DNA from: Porphyrobacter sp. TH134
Lineage (GTDB): Bacteria; Pseudomonadota; Alphaproteobacteria; Sphingomonadales; Sphingomonadaceae
Length of the DNA: 64,000 nucleotides
Direction of reading: 5' to 3'
Assembly: GCF_002855495.1 (NCBI RefSeq)
Contig: NZ_PKRO01000015.1
Location: 1 to 64,000 of the forward strand
The position numbers and the translations under genes were made by a program. The notes beneath the pieces are model-generated. The model was not told the DNA's origin and made no database searches. It saw only the letters and a program-made list of their open reading frames with translations. Of this stretch, positions 26,697-37,430 are shown piece by piece; the first letter of the stretch is position 1, and each line of letters begins with the position of its first letter.

Positions 26697-28769
26697 ATGA
26701 CGAAGCACTGGAAACCACTTGTCACGCTGGCCGCAATTGTCTGGGCGACGGCCCCGGCCCTTGCCGAAACGCTGGAAGTGACCTCGCCCGACGGCAAGAT
26801 CACCGTGAAAGTCAGCGATGACGCCGGGCAAGCGACTTATACAGTCAGCTTCGAAGGCGAGCAGGTGATCGCGCCCTCCAAGCTCGGCATGCTGTTTGCC
26901 GAACACCACGGCTTCGAACGCGGCCTCGCCATCGCCGGATCGGTCCGCGCCAGCAAGGACACTACGTGGGAACAGCCGTGGGGCGAGCGCCGTCTGGTGC
27001 GTGATCAGCACAATGAACTCGCCGTTACCTTCAAGCCTGCCGATGGCCCCGATCGGCAGATGACCGTCCGCTTCCGCGCCTTCGATACCGGCATCGGCTT
27101 CCGCTACGAACTCCCCGAACAGGCGGCCCTGCAAGGCGATATCGCCATCGTCGAAGAACTGACCCAGTTCGGCGTCGGCGACAAAACGACGATGTGGTAC
27201 ACGCCGTCCGACGAATACAACCGCAACGAATATATCTACCGGGTCGCCCCCGCAGGCGAGGTTGATGACGCGCACACACCGTCCACCTTCCGCACCACCA
27301 CCGGCATCCACTTCGCGATCCACGAGGCGGCATTGGTCGACTATTCCTCGATGTCGCTGGATCAGCTGCGCCCCGGCAATTTCCAGGCGAACCTCAGGAA
27401 TTGGTCGGGCGGGCCGAAGGTCAAGACCAAGGCGCCGTTCACATCCCCGTGGCGCACCATCCAGATTGCGCGGCAAGCGGTGGGGCTGATCAATTCCGAC
27501 ATCATCCTCAACCTCAATGAACCCAACGCGCTGGGCGATGTCTCCTACGCCAAGCCCGGCAAATATGTCGGCATCTGGTGGGCGATGCACATCAATGACC
27601 GCACCTGGGCGAGCGACAAATATCACGGTGCGACCACCGCTGAGACCAAGCGCTATATCGACTTTGCCGCCAAACACGGCTTTTCCGGCGTGCTGGTGGA
27701 AGGTTGGAACAAGGGCTGGGATGGCGACTGGTTCAACAATGGCGACGTCTTCAGCTTCACCGAGCCCTATCCCGATTACGATATCGCGGGCCTGAGCAAA
27801 TATGCCGCCGCCAAAGGCGTCCAGCTCATCGTCCATCACGAGACTTCGGCCAACCTCACCAATTACGAAAAGCAGCTTGAAGCGGGCCTCGATCTGGTGC
27901 GCAAGATCGGCTCGCACTATGTGAAGTCGGGCTATGTCTCCGACGCGGGCGATGCTGTGTGGGTCGATGACAAGGGCATCCGCCACTACGAATATTACGA
28001 CAGCCAGCGCATGATCGACCACCACATGACGGTGATCAAGGCCGCGGCCGAGCGTAGAATCGCGATGGACACGCACGAGCCGGTCAAGGACACGGGCCTG
28101 CGCCGCACCTATCCCAACTGGATGACCCGCGAAGGCGCGCGCGGGATGGAGTTCAACGCCTGGGGCACGCCGCCCAATCCGCCGAGCCACGAGCCGATGC
28201 TGGCCTTCACCGCGCTGCTAGCGGGGCCATTCGACTACACGCCGGGCATCTTTGACCTCAGGCCCAACGAACGCCCGCCGGTGCGCCCCGACATGCCGCG
28301 CGGCGACCCCAAGAACCGTCCGCAGACGACTCTGGCCAAGCAGCTTGCGACCTATGTGACAATCTACTCGCCGCTCCAGATGGCCGCTGACCTGCCCGAG
28401 AATTACGAAGCCCGGCCCGAAGCCTTCCAGTTCATCAAGGATGTGGAGGCCGATTGGGAGGAGTCGATCGCGCTGGCCGGTGAGGTTGGCCAATATGTCG
28501 CCTTCGCGCGGCAGGGGCGCAAATCGAAGGAGTGGTTCCTCGGCGCGGTGACCGACCACGAGCCGCGCGATCTGTCACTGCCGCTCGGCTTTCTTGAAAA
28601 GGGCCGCAAGTACCGCGCGCAGATCTACCGCGACGGACCGCACGCGCATTGGGACTACAACCCCTACGACATCGTGATCGAGGAGAAGGTGGTCACCGGC
28701 GGTGATATGTTTGCCGTTCGGCTGGCGGCATCAGGCGGGGTGGCGGTGCGCTTCATTCCGGTGAACTGA
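26697..28769 (+). CDS. GH97 alpha-glucosidase (SusB-like)
   Basis: 690 residues from the ATG at 26697, preceded by GGAGAGGG and opening a signal peptide (about residues 1-23, ending ALAE). The order is N-terminal beta-super-sandwich (LEVTSPDGKITVKV onward), a (beta/alpha)8 barrel with GVLVEGWNKGWDGDW and the Glu-rich MDTHEPVKDTG and TREGARGMEFNAWG motifs, then a C-terminal beta domain, as in GH97. Retention of the Glu-based motifs suggests the inverting alpha-glucosidase branch. Last gene of the plus-strand sugar operon; it runs toward the photosynthesis cluster and stops shortly before the hemA-side terminator. Confidence 0.92.
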   Translation: MTKHWKPLVTLAAIVWATAPALAETLEVTSPDGKITVKVSDDAGQATYTVSFEGEQVIAPSKLGMLFAEHHGFERGLAIAGSVRASKDTTWEQPWGERRLVRDQHNELAVTFKPADGPDRQMTVRFRAFDTGIGFRYELPEQAALQGDIAIVEELTQFGVGDKTTMWYTPSDEYNRNEYIYRVAPAGEVDDAHTPSTFRTTTGIHFAIHEAALVDYSSMSLDQLRPGNFQANLRNWSGGPKVKTKAPFTSPWRTIQIARQAVGLINSDIILNLNEPNALGDVSYAKPGKYVGIWWAMHINDRTWASDKYHGATTAETKRYIDFAAKHGFSGVLVEGWNKGWDGDWFNNGDVFSFTEPYPDYDIAGLSKYAAAKGVQLIVHHETSANLTNYEKQLEAGLDLVRKIGSHYVKSGYVSDAGDAVWVDDKGIRHYEYYDSQRMIDHHMTVIKAAAERRIAMDTHEPVKDTGLRRTYPNWMTREGARGMEFNAWGTPPNPPSHEPMLAFTALLAGPFDYTPGIFDLRPNERPPVRPDMPRGDPKNRPQTTLAKQLATYVTIYSPLQMAADLPENYEARPEAFQFIKDVEADWEESIALAGEVGQYVAFARQGRKSKEWFLGAVTDHEPRDLSLPLGFLEKGRKYRAQIYRDGPHAHWDYNPYDIVIEEKVVTGGDMFAVRLAASGGVAVRFIPVN

Positions 28770-28781
28770 CCGCAAGGACGC

Positions 28782-28812
28782 AAAAAGGGCGGGCATCGCC
28801 TGATACCCGCCC
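28782..28812 (-). terminator. Rho-independent terminator of the bchF-to-hemA operon
   Basis: GGGCGGG (28787-28793) pairs with CCCGCCC (28806-28812); read on the minus strand the stem is followed by TTTTT (28786-28782). It lies 46 bases beyond the hemA stop and closes the 15.6-kb photosynthesis operon. Confidence 0.85.
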
Positions 28813-28857
28813 CCCTGGTTCTTCCCGTCCAAGGGAAAACTGTGTTGCCCGATTCCG

Positions 28858-30078
28858 TTAGGCGGCTGTTGCCATTCTTGCAAGTTCGCAATGCGACCAA
28901 ATTTCGGATAAAGCGCGCGTGAGCCGGTCAATATCACCATCGGTGTGCACGGGCGAGGGCGTGACGCGCAGGCGCTCGGTCCCAACCGGAACGGTGGGGT
29001 AGTTGATCGGCTGCACATAGATGCCGTGGTTGTCCATCAGCCAGTCGCTGATCATCTTGCACTTCTTGGCGTCGCCCACCATCACCGGGATGATGTGGCT
29101 CGGGTTGTCGAGGTGCGGGATGCCCATGATGTCGAGCGCCCGTCGCACCTGCGCGACGCGCTTCTGCTGAAGCTCACGCTCGGCGCTGCTGTTCTTGAGG
29201 TGGCGGATGCTGGCCGCCGCGCCTGCCGCGATGGCAGGGGGCAGGGCAGTCGAGAAGATGAAGCCGCTCGCAAAGCTGCGCACGAAATCGACAAGGTTGG
29301 CCGATGCCGCGATATAACCGCCCATCACGCCGAACGCCTTGCCCAGCGTGCCTTCGATCACGGTGATGCGGTCCATCAGCCCTTCACGCTCGGCGATCCC
29401 GCCGCCGCGCGGGCCGTAGAGTCCGACCGCGTGGACTTCGTCAATATAGCTCATCGCGCCATGCTTTTCGCACACGTCGAGGATGTCGGCGATGGGGGCG
29501 ATGTCGCCGTCCATCGAATAGACGCTTTCAAAGGCGACCAGCTTGGGCACTTCGGGGCCATACATCGAGAGGAGTTCGTCGAGATGCTCCGCATCATTGT
29601 GGCGCCACACCTTGTAAGGCGCGCGGCTGTGGCGGATGCCTTCGATCATTGAGGCGTGGTTGAGCGCATCGGAGAACACGACACACCCCGGGATTTTCGA
29701 CGCCAGCGTGCCAAGGCCCGCCCAGTTCGACACATATCCGCTGGTGAACAGCAGGGCGCTTTCCTTGTTGTGGAGGTCGGCCAGTTCGGCTTCCAGCAAA
29801 ACGTGGTGATGGTTGGTGCCCGAGATATTGCGCGTGCCGCCAGCACCTGCACCGCATTCGTCGAGGCATTCGTGCATCGCATCAAGCACCGTGGGATGCT
29901 GGCCCATGCCGAGATAATCATTCGAACACCACACGGTCACCGCCTGGGTTTCACCTTCGACAAAGCGTGTCGCGTGCGGAAAGCGGCCCCGGTGGCGCTT
30001 GATGTCGGTGAACACCCGGTAACGGCCATCGGCGCGCACGGCATCCAGTTCGCCGGCGAAAAAGGCTTCGAAGTTCAT
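28858..30078 (-). CDS. hemA: 5-aminolevulinate synthase
   Basis: 406 residues. Condenses glycine and succinyl-CoA to 5-aminolevulinate, the first step of tetrapyrrole synthesis in alphaproteobacteria; pyridoxal-phosphate enzyme. The PLP lysine sits in the typical [12 protein letters not shown] segment, with [13 protein letters not shown] ([13 protein letters not shown]) and GTRNISGT motifs also in place. The start at 30078 (MNFEAFF) fits homologues and has GAGGGAA upstream; an ATG at 30099 would add seven residues. Last gene of the bchF-led operon, dedicating precursor supply to pigment synthesis; a second housekeeping hemA elsewhere is possible. Confidence 0.95.
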   Translation of the reverse strand: MNFEAFFAGELDAVRADGRYRVFTDIKRHRGRFPHATRFVEGETQAVTVWCSNDYLGMGQHPTVLDAMHECLDECGAGAGGTRNISGTNHHHVLLEAELADLHNKESALLFTSGYVSNWAGLGTLASKIPGCVVFSDALNHASMIEGIRHSRAPYKVWRHNDAEHLDELLSMYGPEVPKLVAFESVYSMDGDIAPIADILDVCEKHGAMSYIDEVHAVGLYGPRGGGIAEREGLMDRITVIEGTLGKAFGVMGGYIAASANLVDFVRSFASGFIFSTALPPAIAAGAAASIRHLKNSSAERELQQKRVAQVRRALDIMGIPHLDNPSHIIPVMVGDAKKCKMISDWLMDNHGIYVQPINYPTVPVGTERLRVTPSPVHTDGDIDRLTRALSEIWSHCELARMATAA

Positions 30079-30109
30079 CGGGGTTCCCTCTGTCGTCATT
30101 ATCTTGCTT

Positions 30110-30904
30110 TCAATCTTGGTGGGTCTGCGCCGCAGCCTTCCGCTGCGGGTAGGCCCAGCCCCACAGCATTCCGTCACGGAATGGCAGGGCAAGGAAAAGG
30201 TGCTCAAGCACGCCGAGCAGGGCGAGCGTGGTCAATAGGCTTGCGCCGACCATTTCGGCGCTGCCGACCGGCGCTGCCAGCGCCATCGCGGCAAACCAGG
30301 TGGTCATTCCGGCCAGCCCGATGATCGAGACGGCCAGCAGCAGGGTCGTGCGGTTCGGGCCGAAATAGGACTTCAGATAGGCCAGCTGTTCCGGCAGCAT
30401 TTCCGAGGTCGAATTCGGCACGCCCACGAACAGGTTGATCTTCGAGATCAGCCGCATCGCGAACATCAGGACGAACACGGTCGCCCCGATCTGGTTGGGC
30501 ACGTCCCACGACAGCGAAATCAGCAGCAGCGCGGTCAGCGCCAGTGCGACCTCGTGGTGCATCACCGTGGCTGCTGCCTGACGGAAGCGGGCGATGCCGG
30601 TCAGTCCGGGTTCGGCCAATCCGCGCCGCGGCCCCGCCGATGCTCCGGTGAGGAAGCTGAGTTCGTGCCAACCCCACACCATCAGCGCGCCGATGAAGGC
30701 AAGATAAACCGCCCAGACCGCGGCCGAAAGCGAGGCAACCAGGATCACCACCAGGCCTGCGATCCCGGCAACGCTGCCGATCATCAGGCTGGTGGAGAAG
30801 GTCGCGCGCTCACGGTTGTCCGCCCAGGCAATCAGCCCGGTCGCGACAAACCAGATCGCCACCGTCACGATGAACGGTACAATATGACCGCTCCAGCTTA
30901 CCAC
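30110..30904 (-). CDS. puhE: Photosynthetic complex putative assembly protein PuhE
   Basis: 264-residue polytopic membrane protein (about seven helices) of the PuhE family found next to acsF and hemA in purple bacteria. Diagnostic stretches include [21 protein letters not shown] ([15 protein letters not shown]) and [12 protein letters not shown]. Loss of puhE in Rhodobacter alters reaction-centre/LH1 assembly and pigment amounts; the biochemical role is unsettled. The GTG start at 30904 overlaps the acsF stop by several bases, so translation is probably coupled. Confidence 0.9.
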   Translation of the reverse strand: MVSWSGHIVPFIVTVAIWFVATGLIAWADNRERATFSTSLMIGSVAGIAGLVVILVASLSAAVWAVYLAFIGALMVWGWHELSFLTGASAGPRRGLAEPGLTGIARFRQAAATVMHHEVALALTALLLISLSWDVPNQIGATVFVLMFAMRLISKINLFVGVPNSTSEMLPEQLAYLKSYFGPNRTTLLLAVSIIGLAGMTTWFAAMALAAPVGSAEMVGASLLTTLALLGVLEHLFLALPFRDGMLWGWAYPQRKAAAQTHQD

Positions 30905-31959
30905 GCGGGCTGAAGCCGGATCGACTGCGGCAGCGCATTGGACTTGGGCTTCTGGAAATACATCCGGGCAAAGGCGACGCCAGCGCCGGCCATCCCCGAT
31001 GCGCGTTGCATCAGGCCGCCAATGCCGCCGCGGGCCTTGCCTTCCTCGATTCGTTCAGCCGCGAGGCGCAGCTTTTCCATCTGGCGGCGGAAGCCGGGCG
31101 CATCAATGTCGAGTTCGACCGGGAAGACCTGGCGGCTGATCTGATTGCAGATCTCGAACACCTTGTAATCATACTCGGTCGGATCGACACCCAGCGCTGC
31201 GTGGAACGCCGGGCGGTTGTGGTCGCGCACATACATCGTCGCATAGACCGACAGCAGGAAGAAGCGCACCCACAGCTTGTTCGTGCCTTCCAGCAGCTTG
31301 GGATCGGCGCGCAGCAGCATGGCAAAGGCCTCGCCGTGGCGGAACTCGTCGTTGCACCATTCTTCGAACCAGTCGAAGATCGGGTGGAACTTGTATTGCG
31401 GATTGCGGGCGAGGTGCCGGAAGATCGTGATGTAGCGCGCATAGCCGATCTTCTCCGACAGATAGACCGCGTAGAAGATGAATTTCGGTTTGAAATACGT
31501 GTATTTCTTGGTCTTCGTCAGATAGCCCAGATCGACCCCGATGCCGGCATCCTTGAGGCTTTCGTTGATGAAACCGGCATGGCGGCTTTCATCGCGGGCG
31601 AGCAGCCGGAACAGCTGCTTCACGTCCGGGTTCTTGGTGCGCCGCGCTATTTCGGCATAGAGGACGCAGCCCGAAAATTCGCTGGTCATCGAACTGACCA
31701 TGAAATCGGTAAACTCGCGGCGCAATTCAGGCTCAAGCCCTTCGATCACGCCCTTGAAGCTGTCGTTGTGCTTGAAATGCAGCTTGTTGGGATCGCCCAC
31801 CATGTCCGCAATCAATTGGTCCCATTCGCGCCGCACAAGGCTGACATCGATCGCGTCCAGCGCGTCGTAATCGGTGGTGTAGAAGCGCGGGGTCAGCATC
31901 GTGTCCTGCGTCGCGATTGCCATCGCTTCCTCGCTGGTCATCGGCTTGTAGGCGTTCAT
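30898..31959 (-). CDS. acsF: Aerobic Mg-protoporphyrin IX monomethyl ester oxidative cyclase
   Basis: 353 residues. Diiron monooxygenase that forms the isocyclic fifth ring using O2. Diiron ligands are visible in the EIARRTKN and [12 protein letters not shown] motifs and a second pair in [14 protein letters not shown]. The anaerobic Fe-S cyclase bchE is not in the window, which agrees with an aerobic lifestyle. The ATG at 31959 follows GGGAGGA and overlaps the upstream stop (ATGA); open frame further upstream is an out-of-gene extension. Confidence 0.96.
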   Translation of the reverse strand: MNAYKPMTSEEAMAIATQDTMLTPRFYTTDYDALDAIDVSLVRREWDQLIADMVGDPNKLHFKHNDSFKGVIEGLEPELRREFTDFMVSSMTSEFSGCVLYAEIARRTKNPDVKQLFRLLARDESRHAGFINESLKDAGIGVDLGYLTKTKKYTYFKPKFIFYAVYLSEKIGYARYITIFRHLARNPQYKFHPIFDWFEEWCNDEFRHGEAFAMLLRADPKLLEGTNKLWVRFFLLSVYATMYVRDHNRPAFHAALGVDPTEYDYKVFEICNQISRQVFPVELDIDAPGFRRQMEKLRLAAERIEEGKARGGIGGLMQRASGMAGAGVAFARMYFQKPKSNALPQSIRLQPAW

Positions 31960-32258
31960 TTGATCCTCCCGGCGTTGAAACTGACTTCGTAGAGTTCGGC
32001 CAGATCGAAATAGGCCGCCAACCGGGTCAGGGCGCGGGCCAGCGGGCTGGCGCGGGTCACCGTGGCGCGGCGTTCGAACACCTGACGGGTGCCGAACGGA
32101 ATCTGGATCGGCGCGCCGTGGACGCGGACCTTGTCGCCAGGCTCCATCGCGATTTCGCCGCCGAGTTCGACATGGGCGTGGAAATGTTCGGAGCTCTGCT
32201 CGACCGTGATCGTGCAGGGCGTCTCGAAAGAATGCGAGGTCAGCAGCGCGAGAGCCAT
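31956..32258 (-). CDS. Small conserved photosynthesis-cluster protein of unknown function
   Basis: 100 residues, no signal peptide or membrane helix. The middle ([41 protein letters not shown]) reads as a compact beta-rich domain, and the C-terminus ([24 protein letters not shown]) as an amphipathic helix. The gene sits between puhC and acsF with ATGA-type overlap at its 3' end and a start touching the puhC stop. An open reading frame at this place recurs in photosynthesis clusters of aerobic phototrophs, but no function is established. By position it could assist the O2-dependent cyclase or RC/LH1 assembly (inference). Confidence 0.8.
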   Translation of the reverse strand: MALALLTSHSFETPCTITVEQSSEHFHAHVELGGEIAMEPGDKVRVHGAPIQIPFGTRQVFERRATVTRASPLARALTRLAAYFDLAELYEVSFNAGRIK

Positions 32259-32746
32259 CAGCGCGTCTCCGCCTTGGGGGGCAGGAGGTTGTTATAGATT
32301 GCACGGTTGTCCGGTCCGAAGGAACTGACCTCGACGCTGCGGCCGGTGACGGGATCGCTGAGGGTCAGAGTGTCGTTCTCCCAGCGGGTGAGAGTGAAGG
32401 GCACGGACGGTCCTTCGCCTCTGATGCGGCGCTGGTGGACGAGGCTGCGCACCGTTGCGCGGATAAAGCCGCCCTGGCCGGTGGTGAACCGGGCCAGCAC
32501 TTCAGCGCTCGCCCCGTCTTCAACGCGCACGGTGCCGTCAGCCTCATCGAAGAACTGCAAGGTGCGTTCGGCCGCAGGCTTGATCCCGGCAGCGGCCCTG
32601 GCTTCGGCTGGCACGGACTGCCGCTCGAACAGCCCGAAGCTGACAGATGCGGTGAGCGCGAGCGAGATCGCCACAATCCCGCCCATCAGCATGATCGGCG
32701 TCTTGTGGACGGTTATCTCGTCCTTTTCGTATTCACGCACAATCAT
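32258..32746 (-). CDS. puhC: Photosynthetic complex assembly protein PuhC
   Basis: 162 residues. One N-terminal transmembrane helix (about 17-40: [20 protein letters not shown]) followed by a periplasmic domain with [15 protein letters not shown] and the closing [13 protein letters not shown], hallmarks of PuhC. In Rhodobacter PuhC is needed for normal LH1-reaction centre assembly. Overlaps puhB (ATGA) and abuts the 100-residue orf, so it lies in the tightly packed puh block. Confidence 0.92.
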   Translation of the reverse strand: MIVREYEKDEITVHKTPIMLMGGIVAISLALTASVSFGLFERQSVPAEARAAAGIKPAAERTLQFFDEADGTVRVEDGASAEVLARFTTGQGGFIRATVRSLVHQRRIRGEGPSVPFTLTRWENDTLTLSDPVTGRSVEVSSFGPDNRAIYNNLLPPKAETR

Positions 32747-33504
32747 GCCGGCGCTCCTTCAAGACCATGTTCGCCGCGGTGCCGGACGGGTACGAGCCGA
32801 CCGGCTGTGGTCGCAGGCTGGAGCCCGTGCTGGACGTTGGCGGGACCAGCGTCGTTGATATTGGTCAAATTCCGCTCAATCGCGCCATATTGCCCGCGGG
32901 CGGCAGCAACCATTTCAGCCACGTTTGCAGCATCGGGGATGCTGCGCAGCATCGGCTGCGGCATGGCATAATGCCAGGGGCGCACATGCGGCCACAGCAG
33001 CAGCGTGGTCAGCAGTCGTTCGCCGCTCAGTTCAAAGGCGATGTCACCATGATCCGCGCCACGCGGACGGAAATGCGCTGCGGTGACCTGTTTCAAGGGG
33101 AGATTGATCCGGGTTTCGATCGCCATGCCGATCCGCATGATCATCCGCGCATCGGTCAGAATGTAGAGCGTGCTGCGAGCGCTCAGCCAGGCAAGCAGAT
33201 AAAGCAGCCCGACCAGCGCGACCCCCATCACCGCCGCAACCATCGCAGCGGTGGTGTTGCCAGCAACAAGCCCGATCAGCGCCAGCGCCGCCATATACAG
33301 GCCGAGCGTGTGGGCATGAAAGGCCGTCCGTGCCAGCAGGCCGACCGCCGGGCGCCCTTTCCAAAGCACCTTTTCGTCAGCAGCAGGCGTGCCCATCCGA
33401 TCACCGAACGCTTTGGGCCCATCCTGTTCCAGCGCGGCGTGATCGATCCCTGCGGTCAGCGACGTCACCGTCGCTGCCGCATCTGTGGGCGCGTTCAGAT
33501 CCAT
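32743..33504 (-). CDS. puhB: Photosynthetic complex assembly protein PuhB
   Basis: 253 residues with a bacterial-PH-domain-like organisation: the EKVLWKGRPAVGLLARTAFHAHTL opening, two or three membrane helices (about 65-115), then the YILTDARMIMRIGMAIETRINLPL core. PuhB promotes reaction-centre assembly in Rhodobacter. The start at 33504 gives about 36 residues more than the core; Met37 at 33396 is an alternative. The chosen ATG has an AAAGG site and overlaps the end of puhA by 10 bases. Confidence 0.92.
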   Translation of the reverse strand: MDLNAPTDAAATVTSLTAGIDHAALEQDGPKAFGDRMGTPAADEKVLWKGRPAVGLLARTAFHAHTLGLYMAALALIGLVAGNTTAAMVAAVMGVALVGLLYLLAWLSARSTLYILTDARMIMRIGMAIETRINLPLKQVTAAHFRPRGADHGDIAFELSGERLLTTLLLWPHVRPWHYAMPQPMLRSIPDAANVAEMVAAARGQYGAIERNLTNINDAGPANVQHGLQPATTAGRLVPVRHRGEHGLEGAPA

Positions 33505-34301
33505 GCTTCAGACCTTTCAGGAGTGGCATACATGTAGCCGCCGCCGAAATAGGCCTGGACACGGTCTTCTTCGTAGCGGGTGATGATGCCAGGGGTTTCC
33601 AGCAGCGGTGCGGTTTCGAACTGCGCGGCAGTGATCGCGTCGATCTCGACGAACTTGGGCTTGTCTTCGATGATGGGAAGCAGCGCATCGATCAGGCTGT
33701 TGCCGTGGACCGAGGCGACCATCATCGGCGCGAGCACCTTCTTGCCGGTGGTGGTCTCGATTTCGAGGTACCGGATCAGGTGTTCTGCCTGATCGACCCA
33801 GATATCGCTGACCTTGCCTACAGTCACGCCGTCGGCGGCAACCACCGGCCAGCCGACCAGTTGCGGATCATTGGGCGAAACAATCAATTCGTGGCTGTCG
33901 GCAATCGGAACAATGCGCGGGCGGCCATCAAAGGTGAGATCGGGATACTTGGCACGATTGGCCCAGGCGGCCGGGCCCATGCCGTCAATCATCGGATCGC
34001 CGGTCGGCACCAGCGGTGCGCCGGCCGAACGGAATGCGGACACAGCCGGGACATTGATATCGTCGCGGGCCACATCTTCGGGGACATAAGTGCCGCGGCC
34101 ATTGGGCAGCGGGAACACCTTCTTGTCGCCATCGAACAGGCTTCCCGGGTGGATCTTGCCGGTCAGCTCGTCCTCAAGCGGATAGCCTTCGCGGCGGCTT
34201 TCCTTGTTGAGGTAGAACACCAGCGCAATGAAGAACCCGAAAAACAGCAGGAAGGTAAGTTCGGCAACATCAAAGGTGCCGACGATATAGGCAGCGTTCA
34301 T
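33495..34301 (-). CDS. puhA: Photosynthetic reaction centre subunit H
   Basis: 268 residues. One transmembrane helix near the N-terminus (about 12-32, FDVAELTFLLFFGFFIALVF) followed by the cytoplasmic PRC-barrel domain (GVTVGKVSDIWVDQAEHLIRYLE), as in all purple-bacterial H subunits. It caps the L/M heterodimer and shapes proton delivery to the secondary quinone. It follows lhaA after 73 bases, the largest gap in the lhaA-hemA stretch, which may hold its own promoter. Confidence 0.96.
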   Translation of the reverse strand: MNAAYIVGTFDVAELTFLLFFGFFIALVFYLNKESRREGYPLEDELTGKIHPGSLFDGDKKVFPLPNGRGTYVPEDVARDDINVPAVSAFRSAGAPLVPTGDPMIDGMGPAAWANRAKYPDLTFDGRPRIVPIADSHELIVSPNDPQLVGWPVVAADGVTVGKVSDIWVDQAEHLIRYLEIETTTGKKVLAPMMVASVHGNSLIDALLPIIEDKPKFVEIDAITAAQFETAPLLETPGIITRYEEDRVQAYFGGGYMYATPERSEAWI

Positions 34302-34374
34302 TTCACATTCCTCTCATGGAATACACCGGCTGCGGCGTCGCCGGGCGAGTGTTGGTACGGGCAGTTACGGCTAA

Positions 34375-35814
34375 TCATGTCGGAAACTCGGTAAGACCAA
34401 AGGGTTGGCCCAGCGGACCTTTGGTATCACGCGGCATGTGGCGCTGGTGGCTCACCAGCGGACCAATCGCGGCAAGGCCGGCGAGCAGCAGCACGATTTC
34501 AAGAATATAGACTGTGCCATACCCCGATGCGCGCATCGCGATACTGGCGGCTGGTTCGCCGCTTTGCAGAAAGGCAGCGATGCCATCACGCAACAATCCA
34601 CCAACCGCGATGCCGACACCGGCGCAGGTTGCCTGCACCGCGCCCCATGCCCCCAGCGCAAGGCCCGCGGTCTGATCCTTGGCAAGGCTCATCGCTTCCA
34701 TCAGCGTGCCGACCGAAAACAGCCCGAGACCCAGCCCGATGGCCAGCGCACCGGCAAACAGCATCGCCGGTGCGTTGAAGCCGCCGGCAAACAGCACCAG
34801 CAAGAAGGCGTTGATGCCCACGACCAGCCCTGCGCCCGCCAGTCGCAGCGGATCCCATCCGCGTGCCAGGGCGCGGCCCGACAGGGTGAACCCCACCAGC
34901 GAGCCCAATGCCCACGCGCCGGTCAGCCCGGTGGTTGCACCGACGGAAAGGCCGAGGATTTCCCCGCCATAAGGCTCCAGCAGCGCGTCCTGCATCGCAA
35001 AACCCGCTGCGCCGATGCCGATGGCCGTCAGCAACCGGGCATTGCGGCCATCGGTGACGAAGGCCTGCCAGATCTGGCTGAAACTTGCTGTCTCCCGATC
35101 CGGTGCGGTCGCCGCCGGATTGCGGGCTTCCTGTTTCCAGAGCGCGGTCACATTGAGGATGATGGTCAGCAGCGCACAGCCCTGGATCACCTGCACCAGC
35201 TTGGTCGCAGAGTAATCATGCAAGACGCCGCCGATCACGAAGGCGGAGAACATCATGCCGACCAGCAGCATCACATACAGCAGCGCGACTGCGCGCGGGC
35301 GCTTGTCCTCGGGCGCAAGATCGGTAGCCAAAGCCAGACCGGCGGTTTGCGTGACGTGGAAGCCTGTGCCGGTTAACAGAAAAGCGATCGTCGCGGCTGC
35401 CAGGCCGATTTCGAAGCGCTCGGGAACGCCAAGCAGCAGCAAGGCAAAGGGCATGATCGCAAGGCCGCCAAACTGCATCAGCGTGCCGAACCAGATATAG
35501 GGCACCCGCCGCCAGCCGAGGACCGAACGGTGGGTATCGGACTTGTGCCCGATGAGCGCGCGGAAGGGCGCGGCAAACAGCGGCACCGCAATCAGCAGCG
35601 CGACCAGCCATGTGGGTGTGCCCAGTTCCACCACCATGACGCGGTTCAAGGTGCCGTTCAAAAGCACCATCGCCATGCCGACGCTGACCTGAAACAGCGA
35701 TAGCCGCAGCAGGCGCGGCAAAGGCAGGTCCACGCTCGCCGCATCCGCGAACGGAAGCAGCCGGAAAACCAGCTGCGTCCAGTGTGGATTGGGAGGGCGG
35801 ACCGGGCGGGTCAT
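34375..35814 (-). CDS. lhaA: LhaA, light-harvesting 1 assembly protein (PucC-like MFS)
   Basis: 479 residues, 12 membrane helices, BCD/PucC branch of the major facilitator superfamily. Family markers include LLRLSLFQVSVGMAMVLLNGTLNRVMVVEL, PLFAAPFRALIGHKSD and GWRRVPYIWFGT. LhaA helps insertion of LH1 polypeptides and possibly bacteriochlorophyll into the membrane. Its start overlaps the bchM stop (TGATG). A second PucC-family protein lies at 48299-49657. Confidence 0.93.
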   Translation of the reverse strand: MTRPVRPPNPHWTQLVFRLLPFADAASVDLPLPRLLRLSLFQVSVGMAMVLLNGTLNRVMVVELGTPTWLVALLIAVPLFAAPFRALIGHKSDTHRSVLGWRRVPYIWFGTLMQFGGLAIMPFALLLLGVPERFEIGLAAATIAFLLTGTGFHVTQTAGLALATDLAPEDKRPRAVALLYVMLLVGMMFSAFVIGGVLHDYSATKLVQVIQGCALLTIILNVTALWKQEARNPAATAPDRETASFSQIWQAFVTDGRNARLLTAIGIGAAGFAMQDALLEPYGGEILGLSVGATTGLTGAWALGSLVGFTLSGRALARGWDPLRLAGAGLVVGINAFLLVLFAGGFNAPAMLFAGALAIGLGLGLFSVGTLMEAMSLAKDQTAGLALGAWGAVQATCAGVGIAVGGLLRDGIAAFLQSGEPAASIAMRASGYGTVYILEIVLLLAGLAAIGPLVSHQRHMPRDTKGPLGQPFGLTEFPT

Positions 35815-36514
35815 CAGCGGCGCACCAGTTCCATGGCCTGCGAGGTGTAGAACCCCGACTGGACGCGCTGCGTGCGGCCGATGCTCCAGCCCTGAAGGCG
35901 GGCCAGCCGTTCGCGCAGGTCGTCTTCGGCGGTGGGCACGATGGCGGGCGAGCGGTCGGACTTGGGGAAGAACTTGCCAACTTCGTGCATCGCGCTGAGC
36001 AGCTTTGTGCGCGGGGCAAAGGTGAAGAGGATGCTGCCGCTGGTGCGCGTGGCCAACTGGGTAAGCGCATCGACCAGATCTTCAGGCTGATAGTGGATCA
36101 GCGAATCCATCGCGACGACGTGGGCAAAGGTGCCGAGGCCCGGGTCGAGCATGTCGCCGCTGCGCCAGTCGATCCGGCCATGACCGATAAATGAAGGCGT
36201 GCGTTCGCGCGCGACTTCGACGAGGCCCGCGGCCACATCGATGCCGGTGACTTCGGCGCCCCGGCAGGCAGCAGCAACCGCCAGTGATCCGGTGCCGCAG
36301 CCAGCATCAAGCAGGCGCGTGCGCCGCAAATCGGTCGGCAGCCAATCGAGCAAGGTCGCACGCATCGCATCGCGTCCGGCGCGCACCGTGGCGCGAATGC
36401 CTGAAACCTTGGTATCCGAGGTCAGATCGATCCACGCCTGACGCGCGGTGCTGTCGAAATAGGTCGCCAGCGCCTCGCGGCGGGTGTCATATTCGGAGAA
36501 ATTACGGCTCGCCA

Positions 36515-36515
<1 letters not shown>
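35814..36515 (-). CDS. bchM: Mg-protoporphyrin IX O-methyltransferase
   Basis: 233 residues. S-adenosylmethionine-dependent enzyme that methylates the ring C propionate of Mg-protoporphyrin IX. SAM motif LLDAGCGTGSLAVAAA (about 65-80), acidic loop GIDVAAG, and family-specific VAMDSLIHYQ and ILFTFAPRTKLL segments. The start overlaps the bchL stop (TAATG); lies between bchL and lhaA as in other purple bacteria. Confidence 0.95.
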
Positions 36516-37417
<902 letters not shown>

Positions 37418-37430
37418 CTATCCCTTTTAT

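Noticed and set aside
30898..32304. Longer acsF starting upstream of 31959
   Set aside because: The extra residues overlap the orf100 and puhC genes; the ATG at 31959 has GGGAGGA and the conserved N-terminus.
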